Of a stretch of 61,149 bases of DNA, positions 17,016 through 27,479 are shown one piece after another. Location: contig WGNA01000023.1 in assembly GCA_016124755.1 (NCBI GenBank), positions 1-61,149 on the forward strand, in the 5' to 3' direction. Below the pieces are notes generated by a model. That model worked only from the letters and a program-made list of their open reading frames with translations. It made no database searches and was not told the origin of the DNA. The first letter of the stretch is position 1. The number at the start of each line of letters is the position of its first letter. A program made the translations under genes and the position numbers. The DNA is from Bacteroidota bacterium. Lineage in GTDB: Bacteria; Bacteroidota; Bacteroidia; NS11-12g; UBA9320.

Positions 17016-18497
17016 ATGAAACGCATTCGATTTGGGCTGGTACTCTTTTTAATTCTGAATATCAATTGGATTTATGCAACGGATTTAAACATTGCGGATT
17101 GGGGTGCAAAAAGCGATGGAACAACACTGAGCACAGCTATTATTCAGAAGTTGATCGACAGCGCGAACAACGATGGAGGTGGAAAAGTAATTATTCCAAA
17201 AGGTCGCTTTTTAACCGGAAGTCTTGTAATGAAATCGGGAGTGGAATTGCATTTAGAGAAAGGTTCGGTTTTACTGGGAAGCACGGAGATTTCTGACTAT
17301 TTCGCAATTTCCGAAAATAAGTGGAAGGCACTGATAATGGCTGATGGAATAGGCGATTTTTCTATCACCGGAAAGGGAACTATTGACGGACAAGGGCGAA
17401 CTCTTGCATTAAAGATCGATAGCCTTTTTTACGCGGGACAATTAGATAGTTCTTTATATGAATTAAAGGAAAGACGGCCGGTTGCGCATGCCCGTCCAAT
17501 GATTTTTCAATTCGTTAAATGCACCCGAATTGATATTGTGGGTATAACGATTCGCAATTCTTCTACGTGGGTTCAGAGTTACGATTTATGTTCTTATATT
17601 TTAATAAATGATATAAAAGTAGAGAGCAATGCTTATTGGAATAATGACGGAATTGACATTCTCGACTGTCGGGAAGTAATCATTATTAATTCTACCATTA
17701 ATTCATCGGATGATGGCATTTGTATTAAGTCGTATTACCGCGGGCCGGATATTCATGTGAATTGCGAAAAGATCGACATTGTGAATTGCAAGGTACGTTC
17801 GAGTGCCAGCGCTGTAAAATTGGGTACATCTTCCTTTGGAGGATTTAAAAATATTAGAATTAAAAATATCGAGGTTTACGATACGTACCGTTCTGCAATC
17901 GCGCTGGAATGCTGGGAAACCGGGAAAATGGAAGACATTACGATTTCTAATATTAAAGCAAAAAATACCGGTAACGCTGTTTTTATCCGGTTGAGCAAAC
18001 GCCCCAAATTCGATCGCTTTCCGATGGGTTATCTCAAAAACATTAAAATTAGTGATGTAAAGGTGGAGGTTCCTTTTCTGCAACCGGATATTAAATATGA
18101 TTTCCCGGGGCCATCACTGCCATTTTTCCACAATGTGTTTCCATCATCTGTTACGGGTATTCCGGGTTTTAAAGTTGAAAATGTGGTGTTGGAAAATTTT
18201 AAAATTACCTATCCCGGCGGAGGAAACCCGGCGTACGCAAACATGCCGGTTTCAAGAGCTAAAGATGTACCTGAAAAAATTGCTGATTATCCGGAGTTTT
18301 CCATGTTCGGCGAACTTCCTGCCTGGGGTTTTTATGTTCGGCATGTAAACGGAATCACTCTAAAAAACATCCGGCTTAAAATTAAAAATCCGGATTATCG
18401 TCCGGCTTTCGTTTTTGAAGATGTCGAAAAACTTGTTTTGGAAAATGTCATTGTAAAAGGCGATAAAAAGCCGGTTTGGAAAGTGGTTTTAGAGTAA
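17016..18497 (+). CDS. Glycoside hydrolase family 28 (polygalacturonase-like)
   Basis: I start at ATG 17016 (493 residues), which begins the signal peptide MKRIRFGLVLFLILN ending IYA. A longer frame from 16923 would overlap the divergent gene. The opening LNIADWGAKSDGTT and GGGKVIIPKGRFLTGSLVM are typical of GH28. Catalytic Asp candidates lie in NNDGID (about residues 208-213) and SSDDGICIKS (about 229-238). SASAVKLGTSSFGGFKNI follows, and a clear GHG motif is missing, as in rhamnogalacturonan-type members. It should hydrolyse pectin or a related uronic-acid or rhamnose polymer in the periplasm. No T9SS domain is present. Confidence 0.8.
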   Translation: MKRIRFGLVLFLILNINWIYATDLNIADWGAKSDGTTLSTAIIQKLIDSANNDGGGKVIIPKGRFLTGSLVMKSGVELHLEKGSVLLGSTEISDYFAISENKWKALIMADGIGDFSITGKGTIDGQGRTLALKIDSLFYAGQLDSSLYELKERRPVAHARPMIFQFVKCTRIDIVGITIRNSSTWVQSYDLCSYILINDIKVESNAYWNNDGIDILDCREVIIINSTINSSDDGICIKSYYRGPDIHVNCEKIDIVNCKVRSSASAVKLGTSSFGGFKNIRIKNIEVYDTYRSAIALECWETGKMEDITISNIKAKNTGNAVFIRLSKRPKFDRFPMGYLKNIKISDVKVEVPFLQPDIKYDFPGPSLPFFHNVFPSSVTGIPGFKVENVVLENFKITYPGGGNPAYANMPVSRAKDVPEKIADYPEFSMFGELPAWGFYVRHVNGITLKNIRLKIKNPDYRPAFVFEDVEKLVLENVIVKGDKKPVWKVVLE

Positions 18498-18503
18498 AGG
18501 GAA

Positions 18504-19194
18504 GTGCGATCTCAGATCGACGAGGTTCGATCGGATCCGGGAAACATGCATTGCGTGACTTTGCGGTTAAATAACCGCCTTCGCCATTTCAAGATCAAAA
18601 TAAAAAAGCAATTTTCACAGTGGCTTCAGCGGGTAAAAAAGCGCGATCTCAGATCGACGAAGTACTATCGGTTGCGAATCGTAAAATCATTTAAGGCGAG
18701 CTTCATCCATCATTTAACTGTAGATTCTAACCGCAGATTAACGCAAAGGAATTCGCAAAGGAACGCAGATTTAAATTCAGCTCAACCAAAACAGAATGCT
18801 ATATCTAAGTGCGATCTCAGATCGACGAGGTACGATCGGTTGCGAATCGAAAAATCATTTAAAGCGAGCTTCATCCATCATTTAACTGTAGATTCTAATC
18901 GCAGATTAACGCAAAGGAACGCAGATTTAAATTCAGCTCAACCAAAACAGTATGCTGTATCTAAGTGCGATCTCAGATCGACGATATACGATCGGATTCG
19001 GGAAACAAACATTGCGTTACTCTGCGAAAATCTTTGCGTGACTTTGCGGTTAAATACCCGCCTTCGCCATTTCAAGATCAAAATAAAAAAGCAATTTTCA
19101 CAGTGGCTTCAGCGGATAAAAAAAGTACGATTTCAGATCGACGATTTACGATCAGACATTAATTCGTAAATCGTCGATCAACCCTCTAAGATTA
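18504..19194. repeat. Intergenic repeat block, several families, no gene
   Basis: Three kinds of unit alternate. GCGATCTCAGATCGACGA followed by a tACGATCGG-like end recurs at about 18506, 18642, 18810 and 18966. A ~130-bp unit (TTGCGAATCG.AAAATCATTTAA ... CGCAGATTTAAATTCAGC) occurs twice, around 18670-18800 and 18838-18955. A ~90-bp unit (GTGACTTTGCGGTTAAATA ... CAGTGGCTTCAGCGG.TAAAA) occurs at about 18556-18640 and 19037-19120. A long open frame through the block is a by-product of the repeats, not a gene. Confidence 0.8.
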
Positions 19195-20196
19195 TCAATT
19201 GGGTTCTTCCAATGTTCCGTCGGCATGCAGAGCAAACCTCTTTCGGTTTTTATCATGCGCCATTTCCTCTTTAGGCCACGGCCATCCCCCAAATTGTGTT
19301 CTCCTGTAATCCGCAAATGCCTGTTGAATTTCCATTTCTGTATTCATCACAAACGGACCGTATTGCACCACCGGTTCATTGATCGGTTTTCCCTGGAGAA
19401 ACAAAAGTCGGGACGGTGTCTTACCATTTTTAATTATCGCCGGAATATCTGCCTGCAACCGAACACAATGATTAAAAGGAATTTTAGATTCCCCGACCAG
19501 CAACGATTCACCTTCATAGAAATACAACATACGGTTTGCCTCGGCAGATGCCACAGGAATTGTCCAATCCGCACCGGCTTCCATATCGATTGTCCAGACC
19601 GCAACTTCATGATCGGGATTTGCCGCCCACGAATCAGGAGTGGGTGAAGGTGCCTTAATGTTGTTGATTTGTCCGCCGATAATGCGGATGTGCACTCCGT
19701 TTTCCTGGATCTCCGGAATTGCATTATTCCACAACATTTTAAAATGCGGTTCCACAAATTTGGAAGCTTTCGGGAGGTTTAACCAGATCTGAAAAATCTC
19801 CAACGTATTTTCCGAATCATCATTAAGCATCGGAAACATTTCGGAATGCAAAACTCCTTTTCCCGCCGTCATCCATTGCACGTCGCCAACCGAAAATCGT
19901 CCGGCAGCTCCGAGGGAATCTGAGTGATCCACCACACCCTGATTGGCGATGGTAATGGTTTCAAAACCGCGGTGCGGGTGGTACGGAAACCCTGGAATAC
20001 GCGATCCGTGATACATTCGCCAGCCGTCTTTTATGGTAAAGTCGTTCCCGATATTTCTACCAGCCAAAGAAGCCGCCGGTTCCAGGTTTCCGTTTCCTTT
20101 CGGATAGTCGTCGTGATGAAATACACAAAATAAAAACGGGTCTAAAGTTTTCCAGGGAAAGCCTAACGGTTCAATTGATAAAACAGGATTTTGCAT
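19195..20196 (-). CDS. Pirin family protein
   Basis: The protein has 333 residues and no signal peptide. It has the pirin bicupin fold with all four metal ligands in the N-terminal cupin: His73 and His75 (HPHRGFET) and His117 and Glu119 (GVLHSEM). The C-terminal cupin lies at about 215-300 (YFYEGESLLVGES). Bacterial pirins are iron-binding; some act as quercetin dioxygenases or regulate metabolism. It appears monocistronic, with a CATCTTTG box about 25 bp upstream of the ATG. Confidence 0.85.
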   Translation of the reverse strand: MQNPVLSIEPLGFPWKTLDPFLFCVFHHDDYPKGNGNLEPAASLAGRNIGNDFTIKDGWRMYHGSRIPGFPYHPHRGFETITIANQGVVDHSDSLGAAGRFSVGDVQWMTAGKGVLHSEMFPMLNDDSENTLEIFQIWLNLPKASKFVEPHFKMLWNNAIPEIQENGVHIRIIGGQINNIKAPSPTPDSWAANPDHEVAVWTIDMEAGADWTIPVASAEANRMLYFYEGESLLVGESKIPFNHCVRLQADIPAIIKNGKTPSRLLFLQGKPINEPVVQYGPFVMNTEMEIQQAFADYRRTQFGGWPWPKEEMAHDKNRKRFALHADGTLEEPN

Positions 20197-20232
20197 CTTC
20201 AGTATTTGCGATTTTTACATGCAACAAAGATG

Positions 20233-20541
20233 AAAGATAATGGTTCAGATTCTTCCGTTGACAAACATTTTGAGATAATATTTGGTGAATAAAAGACTAC
20301 ATTTTGTGAATAATCGAATGTATTTATTTACATCATTCGGAACGCCGTTAAATACGTATGTTTTGTAATGCAAATCTTACCATCTTTAAATAATGGTTAT
20401 GCGAAAGTTGAAATAATTATAAGAATCGAATTGCGGCAAAAAAGCTTTCTTAAATATAAATGGAGTCAGTCACCATTTCAAAAACAGGGCGTTACCGAAA
20501 AGCCAAATGAGTAGGACCACCACTATTAACAACAAAAAGAA
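20233..20541. other. Intergenic region without a recognised feature
   Basis: This AT-rich region lies between the divergent pirin and aquaporin genes. It must hold the aquaporin promoter, but I see no convincing consensus, hairpin or open frame. Confidence 0.45.
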
Positions 20542-21219
20542 ATGAAAAAAAATGTAGCTGAATTTCTGGGAACCTTTTGGTTGGTTCTCGGCGGTTGTGG
20601 CAGCGCCGTATTGGCTGCCGGTTTCCCGAACGTTGGAATCGGACTTCTTGGAGTTTCCTTAGCATTCGGATTAACAGTTTTAACAATTGCTTATTCATTG
20701 GGGCCGATTTCCGGTGCACATTTAAATCCGGCGGTTACTATCGGATTGTGGGCCGGTGGGAGAATCTCGACCAAAGAGATTCTTCCGTATGTTATTTCCC
20801 AGATTTTAGGGGCAATATTGGCAGCCGGAGTGCTGTATGTAATTGCAACCGGCAACGGATCCGACATCGGGGATTTTGCTGCGAACGGTTACGGAGATCA
20901 CTCGCCCGGTAATTACAGTATGATGGCTGCAATCGTATCGGAGTTCGTGATGACTTTCGTTTTTTTAATTGTGATTCTCGGATCAACCGACGACAAAGCT
21001 CCCAAAGGATTTGCCGGATTAGCCATAGGTTTGTGTTTAACGCTCATACATTTGATCAGCATACCGGTGACCAATACTTCTGTAAATCCGGCCAGAAGCA
21101 TCAGCCAGGCACTATTTGTCGGTGACTGGGCACTCTCTCAATTGTGGTTATTTTTAATTATTCCCCCGATCGGAGCCATCGCTGCAGGCATGGTTTATAA
21201 ATATTTGAAATCAGAATAA
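20542..21219 (+). CDS. aqpZ: Aquaporin Z-type water channel
   Basis: The protein has 225 residues and six transmembrane helices. The two pore motifs are NPA at residues 62-64 ([10 protein letters not shown]) and NPA at 182-184 (TSVNPARS). The opening [20 protein letters not shown] is the AqpZ type. The narrow-filter Arg follows the second NPA. It sits in the cytoplasmic membrane and passes water; short loops argue against a glycerol facilitator. It is a single gene followed by a strong terminator. Confidence 0.92.
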   Translation: MKKNVAEFLGTFWLVLGGCGSAVLAAGFPNVGIGLLGVSLAFGLTVLTIAYSLGPISGAHLNPAVTIGLWAGGRISTKEILPYVISQILGAILAAGVLYVIATGNGSDIGDFAANGYGDHSPGNYSMMAAIVSEFVMTFVFLIVILGSTDDKAPKGFAGLAIGLCLTLIHLISIPVTNTSVNPARSISQALFVGDWALSQLWLFLIIPPIGAIAAGMVYKYLKSE

Positions 21220-21243
21220 TTTTAATTTTAAACGCATGATTTA

Positions 21244-21284
21244 AAGCGGATATCAAGGCAGGATAGTCTTTGTATCCGCTTTTT
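21244..21284 (+). terminator. Rho-independent terminator of aqpZ
   Basis: A perfect 9-bp stem AAGCGGATA (21244-21252) / TATCCGCTT (21273-21281) is followed by a T run. It lies 25 bp after the aqpZ stop. Confidence 0.85.
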
Positions 21285-21567
21285 GTTTGGGAGAAATTGA
21301 GGATTCAACAGTCTTTATACACATCATGGATATAGTAAAGAAAAGAGTATTGGGTTAAAGCGGTTTGTGTGCTAAAGAACCACAATATTATTGTTGCTGG
21401 AGATGAAGGTATTTTTCCTACTCGTGACGATGAGATTCGCAAAAAGTATATTTCCAGAATTATTTACCGCAAATAGGTTTTGACTTCGCCGGATTTCGAG
21501 CCTTAAAAAATTGCTTTGAAATATCATCGAAGCGATGCATTTTAGCAGTCAAAGTCACTATTCACAC
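21285..21567. other. Intergenic region, possible short gene remnant
   Basis: No supported gene. A 35-codon open stretch ending TAG at about 21476 reads VLKNHNIIVAGDEGIFPTRD, which looks protein-like but has no recognisable family or promoter. It may be a decayed remnant or chance. Confidence 0.3.
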
Positions 21568-22023
21568 ATGAAATACAAATTAACAGTTAACCAATTGTTG
21601 TTGGTTATTGCATTGGCAGTTTCCGGATTTTGGTTCGCAGGTTGTAAACCGGAAGATCCAAGTCCATCCATTGTTTCCCTATTTTACGCCGAAGAATTGG
21701 AAATTAGCGCTATGCATAAAGTTGGCGATTCATCCTGTCCGCAAACGCTTCCTTCCATTCCCATCGATCTAACGATAAAAGGCGGCGATCTTCATCCGGA
21801 TTCCATCGTTGTAAGTTCAGAACATTTTGCTATCAATGCATTCTTTTCGAGTGGTGAACAATCGGTAGGTTCTGTCGGGTTTGAAGACAGCGAATCTGTA
21901 AAGCTTCAATTTAACTGTGGCACCCAGGATTCTTTTGAAGGAAAGGTTAAAATCACCTATTATAAAGAAGGTAAGGTTATCGATGGAGAATCGGTCACCG
22001 TGAAGATGACGATAGAGAAATAG
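21568..22023 (+). CDS. Lipoprotein of unknown function
   Basis: I start at ATG 21568 (151 residues), which begins the signal peptide MKYKLTVNQLLLVIALAV ending FAGC. The body is beta-rich with two Cys (SSCPQTLP and FNCGTQ) that may form a disulfide. No known domain is recognised. It carries its own very strong terminator, so it is monocistronic. Confidence 0.7.
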   Translation: MKYKLTVNQLLLVIALAVSGFWFAGCKPEDPSPSIVSLFYAEELEISAMHKVGDSSCPQTLPSIPIDLTIKGGDLHPDSIVVSSEHFAINAFFSSGEQSVGSVGFEDSESVKLQFNCGTQDSFEGKVKITYYKEGKVIDGESVTVKMTIEK

Positions 22024-22063
22024 CGTATCAGGTCTGCGGACTTTCCGAATTTTTAATTGGAAA

Positions 22064-22111
22064 AAATTGATTTAATTCCGAAGCTGAACAGATTCGGAAT
22101 TAAATCAATTT
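22064..22111 (+). terminator. Strong rho-independent terminator
   Basis: A perfect 19-bp inverted repeat (22064-22082 with 22093-22111) has a 10-base loop, and T-rich sequence follows. It ends the 21568 lipoprotein transcript. Confidence 0.85.
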
Positions 22112-22231
22112 ACCGTTTTTTAGTATCTGAAAATATTTTATTCTGGGTAAAACAAGAAGCCCCAATTCCCTGCATGTCGAAATAATTTCCCAAATTTGAT
22201 TGTTACTTCATCAAAAAGAAAAGATCAACAC

Positions 22232-22900
22232 ATGAAAACAATCAAACAAACTATCATCGTCTTAGCCCTGATCTTGTCCGGTTTTTCTTCAGGTTTTGCT
22301 ACACTCGACAGCTCGGGAATCGTTAATAAAAAATGGACCGTAAGCACTATTCTGGTTAATCAATCTACGGATGTGTTTTACGATCAGGTATTCATTAACT
22401 TCTTCGACGGCCTTGTAGTGAAACGGCACTTCGATAAAATTTCTGCGCGAATTGGTGTTGAATATTTTACGAACACTTATAAAACGGGAGATAACAAATG
22501 CTGTGACTGGGTTTTTGCCGAGGGTTACAAAAACGTTTCGGTTTATCGAATTGGAGCAGAAAAATCCTTTATTAGGAAGGGCCGATTCCAATCGTATCTG
22601 GCACTTGATGCAGTTTTCCAGAAAACGCACTCAAATCTTCATTTCTACGGGGATTATGCATATCCACAAACTATTACAAATTCCACCGGGTATGGTATTT
22701 TTACATCACTAGGGTTTGCTTATTCACTTTCCAGACAATTATCACTTGGTCTTGAAACCAGAGGAAAATTTCTGCAAACTCAAACCAAAAATGATTATAC
22801 CAATTACAACCCCTGGTATTCTGAAAGGCATACAGAGTCTAAAGAATTAATAAAATCAATGCAGGGTATCGGGGTTTTCACACTTGATTGGAATTTTTAA
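22232..22900 (+). CDS. Outer-membrane beta-barrel-like protein
   Basis: I start at ATG 22232 (222 residues), the first residue of the signal peptide MKTIKQTIIVLALILSG. The rest alternates amphipathic strands with turns (ISARIGVEYFTNTYKTG, VSVYRIGAEKSFIRKGRF, LSLGLETRGKFLQTQTK) and ends in Phe (LDWNF), as outer-membrane proteins do. It is small, probably an 8-stranded barrel. The function is not known. Confidence 0.6.
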   Translation: MKTIKQTIIVLALILSGFSSGFATLDSSGIVNKKWTVSTILVNQSTDVFYDQVFINFFDGLVVKRHFDKISARIGVEYFTNTYKTGDNKCCDWVFAEGYKNVSVYRIGAEKSFIRKGRFQSYLALDAVFQKTHSNLHFYGDYAYPQTITNSTGYGIFTSLGFAYSLSRQLSLGLETRGKFLQTQTKNDYTNYNPWYSERHTESKELIKSMQGIGVFTLDWNF

Positions 22901-22931
22901 AAGGAGTCCGATCTTAGTCCAACACCTCAAA

Positions 22932-25900
22932 TTATTCTACCAAAACCCGCACAGCTCCTTTTCCCGATTCTGTTTCCAGAATTAATAAATAAATACCTTG
23001 AGTAAGTCCCAGGTCGTTTGAATTTATCTTCCACAAATTGCCTCCTTTATTACCGGAACCTTTGAATACCGTAATTTCCTGACCGATGGCATTCGTGAGC
23101 TTTAGATGAATAAATCCTTCTGATTCCGATTCGAAATAAATGGTTGCCGATCCATTCACCGGATTCGGAAAAACCTTAAGTCGTGAATCTGCAAATGATT
23201 CTAAAGTTTTAATTCCAATATTACCAACCGTAACCGAATCCCACACTTCCGAAAAACATCCCCATTGATTGGTTGCGATCATTTTTGCATAGTACGATCC
23301 CGATTTTGAATAGGTGTGAACCGGTTGATGGTCCTTTGATGAATCGCCATCTCCGAAATACCAGTTAAAAGACATTCCGACCGTATCATCCGGAATAAAT
23401 TCTTTTTTAACCTGCGATAAATGAGTAACCGTGAAATTAACTGCCGGATTCGAATGTATTATGAATTGAGCAGACGTATCCGAACTGCACGATTCATAAG
23501 GTTGAACCGTCCGAAATGCAACCGAAAGGGTGTCTGCTTTTGAAAAGGTTTTAACAGGATTTAGCGCATTCGATGTATCATTATTTCCAAAATCCCAGTA
23601 CCATCTTCCGCCGGATTTCACATTTGCATTTCCATAAAACACGGCTGGTTCATTCGGACAAACAAAATCCGGAATCTGAAATTGAGCAACCGGTTTCGGG
23701 TAAACTCTAACTATTTTTAATACGGAATCGGAACAACCTGAGGGAAGTGTTTCAATAAGTAAAGCATTAAAGGCAAATGTGTCATGATACGCATTATAGC
23801 CATGAGTTGTGAATTGTGCATTTCCATCTCCGAAAAGCCACTTGTGCGATGTAACTTCACCAAACGTATCCGACAAATTGGTGAACATAACCACAGAATC
23901 CAGACAAGATTCGGAGAATTTGAAATCAGCCCCCGGACCATGATCAACGGAAATTGTTCTTTTAATTTCATCGGTACATCCATCAGATGCCGTTATTGCA
24001 TGTGTTACGGTAAACGTACCGGTATCGGAATATTGATGGGTAACATCAAACGAATTTACCTTTCCACCGTCGCCAAAATCCCAGAAAGAATTCATACTTC
24101 CATAATCGACATAAGACGAATCGTAAAATTCGACCGGCCATTTTCCAACACAAAGATTTTTTACACCGAATACCACAGTAGGCTTTGTTCTGATTTCTAC
24201 GTAGCGGTCGATGGAAGTTACACAAGAAGTTGCCTGTAACGACTGTACCTGAACCACAACATGAAGCGTATCGGGTCTATTAGCAACTCTGGAATAAATT
24301 TTAATGCGGTAGTCGTTTGCAGAATCCGCAGGCACATTAACAAACTGATTATACAACTGGTTTTGATCATCGCGGATTTCCACTGAAGCAACCGACCAAC
24401 TGATACCATATTGAGCAGATGATAAACCCTGCGGTGGTAAAATAAAATATTCGTTTGAATCCCGGGAACACACCTGATCCGGATCGTTTCGGGTGCCGGA
24501 ATTATACTTGCCATTAAAATTCATTCCTTTGGCAAAGGCAGCTCCTTGTGTTTTTCCAACATCCACTTTTTTAGTTATAGTTCGGGAGCAACCAGAATTT
24601 CCAGCCGTGAGTTTTACCGAATAACTTCCCGGTAATTTATATACATAATTAAAAGAATCCCGAAGTGTTTTGGTATTTCCGTCTCCAAGATCCCACTTAT
24701 ACGTGAGCTGCTGACTTGTATCTGCCGAATTAACAAAACGAATTGTATCACCCAGACAAATCGAATTTTTATCCAGATTAAAACTATTATTAAAGGTATC
24801 ATACACCTCTACATAATATGAATATTTGGTATAACAATAGTCGCCACCCAATTCGCTGATCACCCAGCTAAAATAGAATGCACGGTTTGCTTCCACTTTT
24901 TCCGGTTGAAAATAAATCCAGCCGTTGGAACTAGATGTCGGAGTAATTAATTTGTAGTGATCAGCTTCTTTTCCGGCTCGGTCTATCAACGAAACATTAA
25001 TTATTTCCCAGTCGGTTCCATAAGTTGACAATGGATGCCCCAATGTACTGATCGTAAAACCTAATGAATCACCGACGCACATTTTAATCGGATTTAATGT
25101 ATCGGGATAAACACCGGGCAGCATTTCGTGAGCTCCGATGGTAGGATGCGCAAGACATCGTAATTCGTCATCAAAATCGGTCTTTATTTTTAATTGAACA
25201 CCAGACGGACGAGAACCATATTTCAAATGCAAATCCTTTGAACTAATAAATTGCGGATCCTGATTTACAGAATGTGCATTTATTCCTGTAACAGCAGTAA
25301 ACCAAGAACTAAAAGAATTATAGATAGTCCCATCAACTACCGGAGGATCAACAGTTCTGGTTTCATATAGATTATAATCTAATGGAAAGTCGGTTGTAAA
25401 AGTTGTGGAGCTGAGGGTAATTACCTGACCGCGATAACCACGGTTCGAAAATATATTATTTAATATTTTAGATGAATCCACAATTTGTAATTCGAGGGTT
25501 GTAGCCCCGCTGTCACTCAGAAAACTATTGTGATAAATTTCCATGTGTTTTGCATAATAAGCCCGGAAAGTTGCCTCGAAAGTTCCGGTGGAAATCACCA
25601 TGTTATTCGTAATTTTCGCATTTACGCCGTTATGAACATAGTAGTTTCCCAGTCGGTTATAAATTCCATAGTATGCCGCATGAATGTAATTTGCATTTAG
25701 TGTAAAACCCGCACAAGCATCCATGGTAATTCCGTAAGAATTCGGATCGCGGTTGGTTTTGATGTAATTGTGATCGATTACAAATCCTTCTTCAGCCAGA
25801 AAATAAAGACCATAACGAAAGAAGTTTTCTATCCGGTTGTATTCAAAAACATTTCCGGTTTCAGTTTGAAAGGGAGTATTTCCGCTCATCACCGCGCCAT

Positions 25901-27392
25901 AATATCCACCACTGATGTGGCAATGTGCAATGCGGTTGCTATCTCCGCTATATCCGGTTGTTAGGGCTTCCCACGCTGCTCCCGAAGCTGCGATACCAAA
26001 TAATTTAATGGAAGTTGAATTCTCCGGCATAATAATCCGGCAACTGTCGATTGTATTAAAACTCGAATTCACTATATGAACACCGATTCCATACAGACTG
26101 TCCTGAACATCAAGTGTGAGATTTTTTATTGTGATATAATTCGTTCCCTGAATTAATATGTTTTGATGATCTGCATTTGAAGTTGCTTTTTGCTGAATCC
26201 AGACACTGTCGCGGTTAGTTCCATGTACCAAAAGCGTATTTTGAGCAGATGTTCCGGCTACGCGATCAAAGCGCACACTGCCCGAATATTTACCCGGATT
26301 AATTAATAATTCAACCGAACCGCATATACCAAACTCGGAAAGTTCTTTGGCGGCATCCACCGGATTTTTAAAATCAGCCTTGCTCCCTCCGATTGTATAT
26401 TTCCCATTCATCGCGGTTTTTAAAATCAGGTGCAATGAATCGTCGGAAGTAATGGTATCGTTAACACCGTTGGGTTTGGAGGTCCAGACTTTTACATCGT
26501 GTTGAACATCTTTCGGGAAATACCGGCTGCCGAGTTTAACAATGGCTGTGTTCCCCGTTTTGCTTCCGGTAATATCGACGGTTTTACTATAATAAATGGT
26601 TTTTTGAAGTGTGTCGTTAACCGACCAGTTCACCCGAACGCTGTCGATCGGATTGCCGCCATTGTTCACGATTTCCACTTCGATATCATAAGTACCCGAA
26701 CAAAATGCAATCGGAGAAATTAATTTACTTACACCTGCATTATTGTTTTTAGGCGGTTCAATGTCAAGTCCGAAATGTGGCCTGAACTTCCCCATGCTCG
26801 TGGGTGAAGATGAACTCGATGCGCCGTATACTCCGACATTTTTTGCGGCATTATCTCCATGAACAAAAGCACCGGAACCGGAGGAAACCGAAAGTTCAAA
26901 AACCAACGATTTGGAAGGATCGTATTTGAAGGCGGTTTGCAACGGAATTTTTAACCACTTCTGTGCTAATGTGTAGGAAAGAGAAAAGCTTTTAGAATAA
27001 AATACGGTGGTTAAACTGGTATCCCATTTCGTTGAATTCCATTGGGATGCCGTATCGATGTTTTGTCCGAGTTTAACCGTAAAATCCCCGAATGTTAGCG
27101 ATGGAGCGAGAATTACCCCGAGCTTAACATACACATAGGTTACGATGCCGGCATTAGCTGTTTTACCGCTTGCTGTACCATCGTCTGAAATGGAGTCGGG
27201 AGCGTAAATACATTGTATCTTGTTGGTTCCGGAGAAGAGCGGAAAGGCGTTATCCGAACCGGCAGAAACAGCGGTGTACCATTGCGGAGTTCCGGAGGAC
27301 TGGGCGAATATTTCACCAGACAACAAAATCAGAAAAAACAAAAACAGACCAACAGACTTTTGAGATCCGCGAGGAGTAAGGTTCAAAAGCAT
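22932..27392 (-). CDS. Giant secreted beta-helix/PKD surface protein with T9SS sorting domain
   Basis: The protein has 1486 residues. A signal peptide ends GEIFAQ. Order of parts: a ~200-residue beta-sandwich (FGDFTVKLGQNID); an adhesion module (SVNDTLQKTIYYSKTVDIT); a right-handed beta-helix at about 335-700 (YITIKNLTLDVQDS, NVFEYNRIENFFRYG); then at least five PKD domains with the YKWDLGDG / FWDFGDGG / WLFGDGN / WYWDFGNN / NWYFGDGD signature; finally a type A T9SS domain (LKVFPNPVNGSATI). It should be exported by T9SS and act on or at the cell surface, as an adhesin or glycan-binding protein. No catalytic motif is evident. Opposite strands carry only shadow frames. Confidence 0.85.
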   Translation of the reverse strand: MLLNLTPRGSQKSVGLFLFFLILLSGEIFAQSSGTPQWYTAVSAGSDNAFPLFSGTNKIQCIYAPDSISDDGTASGKTANAGIVTYVYVKLGVILAPSLTFGDFTVKLGQNIDTASQWNSTKWDTSLTTVFYSKSFSLSYTLAQKWLKIPLQTAFKYDPSKSLVFELSVSSGSGAFVHGDNAAKNVGVYGASSSSSPTSMGKFRPHFGLDIEPPKNNNAGVSKLISPIAFCSGTYDIEVEIVNNGGNPIDSVRVNWSVNDTLQKTIYYSKTVDITGSKTGNTAIVKLGSRYFPKDVQHDVKVWTSKPNGVNDTITSDDSLHLILKTAMNGKYTIGGSKADFKNPVDAAKELSEFGICGSVELLINPGKYSGSVRFDRVAGTSAQNTLLVHGTNRDSVWIQQKATSNADHQNILIQGTNYITIKNLTLDVQDSLYGIGVHIVNSSFNTIDSCRIIMPENSTSIKLFGIAASGAAWEALTTGYSGDSNRIAHCHISGGYYGAVMSGNTPFQTETGNVFEYNRIENFFRYGLYFLAEEGFVIDHNYIKTNRDPNSYGITMDACAGFTLNANYIHAAYYGIYNRLGNYYVHNGVNAKITNNMVISTGTFEATFRAYYAKHMEIYHNSFLSDSGATTLELQIVDSSKILNNIFSNRGYRGQVITLSSTTFTTDFPLDYNLYETRTVDPPVVDGTIYNSFSSWFTAVTGINAHSVNQDPQFISSKDLHLKYGSRPSGVQLKIKTDFDDELRCLAHPTIGAHEMLPGVYPDTLNPIKMCVGDSLGFTISTLGHPLSTYGTDWEIINVSLIDRAGKEADHYKLITPTSSSNGWIYFQPEKVEANRAFYFSWVISELGGDYCYTKYSYYVEVYDTFNNSFNLDKNSICLGDTIRFVNSADTSQQLTYKWDLGDGNTKTLRDSFNYVYKLPGSYSVKLTAGNSGCSRTITKKVDVGKTQGAAFAKGMNFNGKYNSGTRNDPDQVCSRDSNEYFILPPQGLSSAQYGISWSVASVEIRDDQNQLYNQFVNVPADSANDYRIKIYSRVANRPDTLHVVVQVQSLQATSCVTSIDRYVEIRTKPTVVFGVKNLCVGKWPVEFYDSSYVDYGSMNSFWDFGDGGKVNSFDVTHQYSDTGTFTVTHAITASDGCTDEIKRTISVDHGPGADFKFSESCLDSVVMFTNLSDTFGEVTSHKWLFGDGNAQFTTHGYNAYHDTFAFNALLIETLPSGCSDSVLKIVRVYPKPVAQFQIPDFVCPNEPAVFYGNANVKSGGRWYWDFGNNDTSNALNPVKTFSKADTLSVAFRTVQPYESCSSDTSAQFIIHSNPAVNFTVTHLSQVKKEFIPDDTVGMSFNWYFGDGDSSKDHQPVHTYSKSGSYYAKMIATNQWGCFSEVWDSVTVGNIGIKTLESFADSRLKVFPNPVNGSATIYFESESEGFIHLKLTNAIGQEITVFKGSGNKGGNLWKINSNDLGLTQGIYLLILETESGKGAVRVLVE

Positions 27393-27479
27393 AAGAGTGG
27401 ATAAGGGTTCCGCAATCGAAGTTGAGAAATTATCCGGGGAATTACAAGTGGAAGGGATTTAATGAGAATTAAAAGACGG

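Noticed and set aside
18504-19169. A 221-codon open frame through the repeat block
   Set aside because: It is made only of repeat units, differs in frame from the same unit at other loci, and has a highly biased basic composition with no family resemblance.
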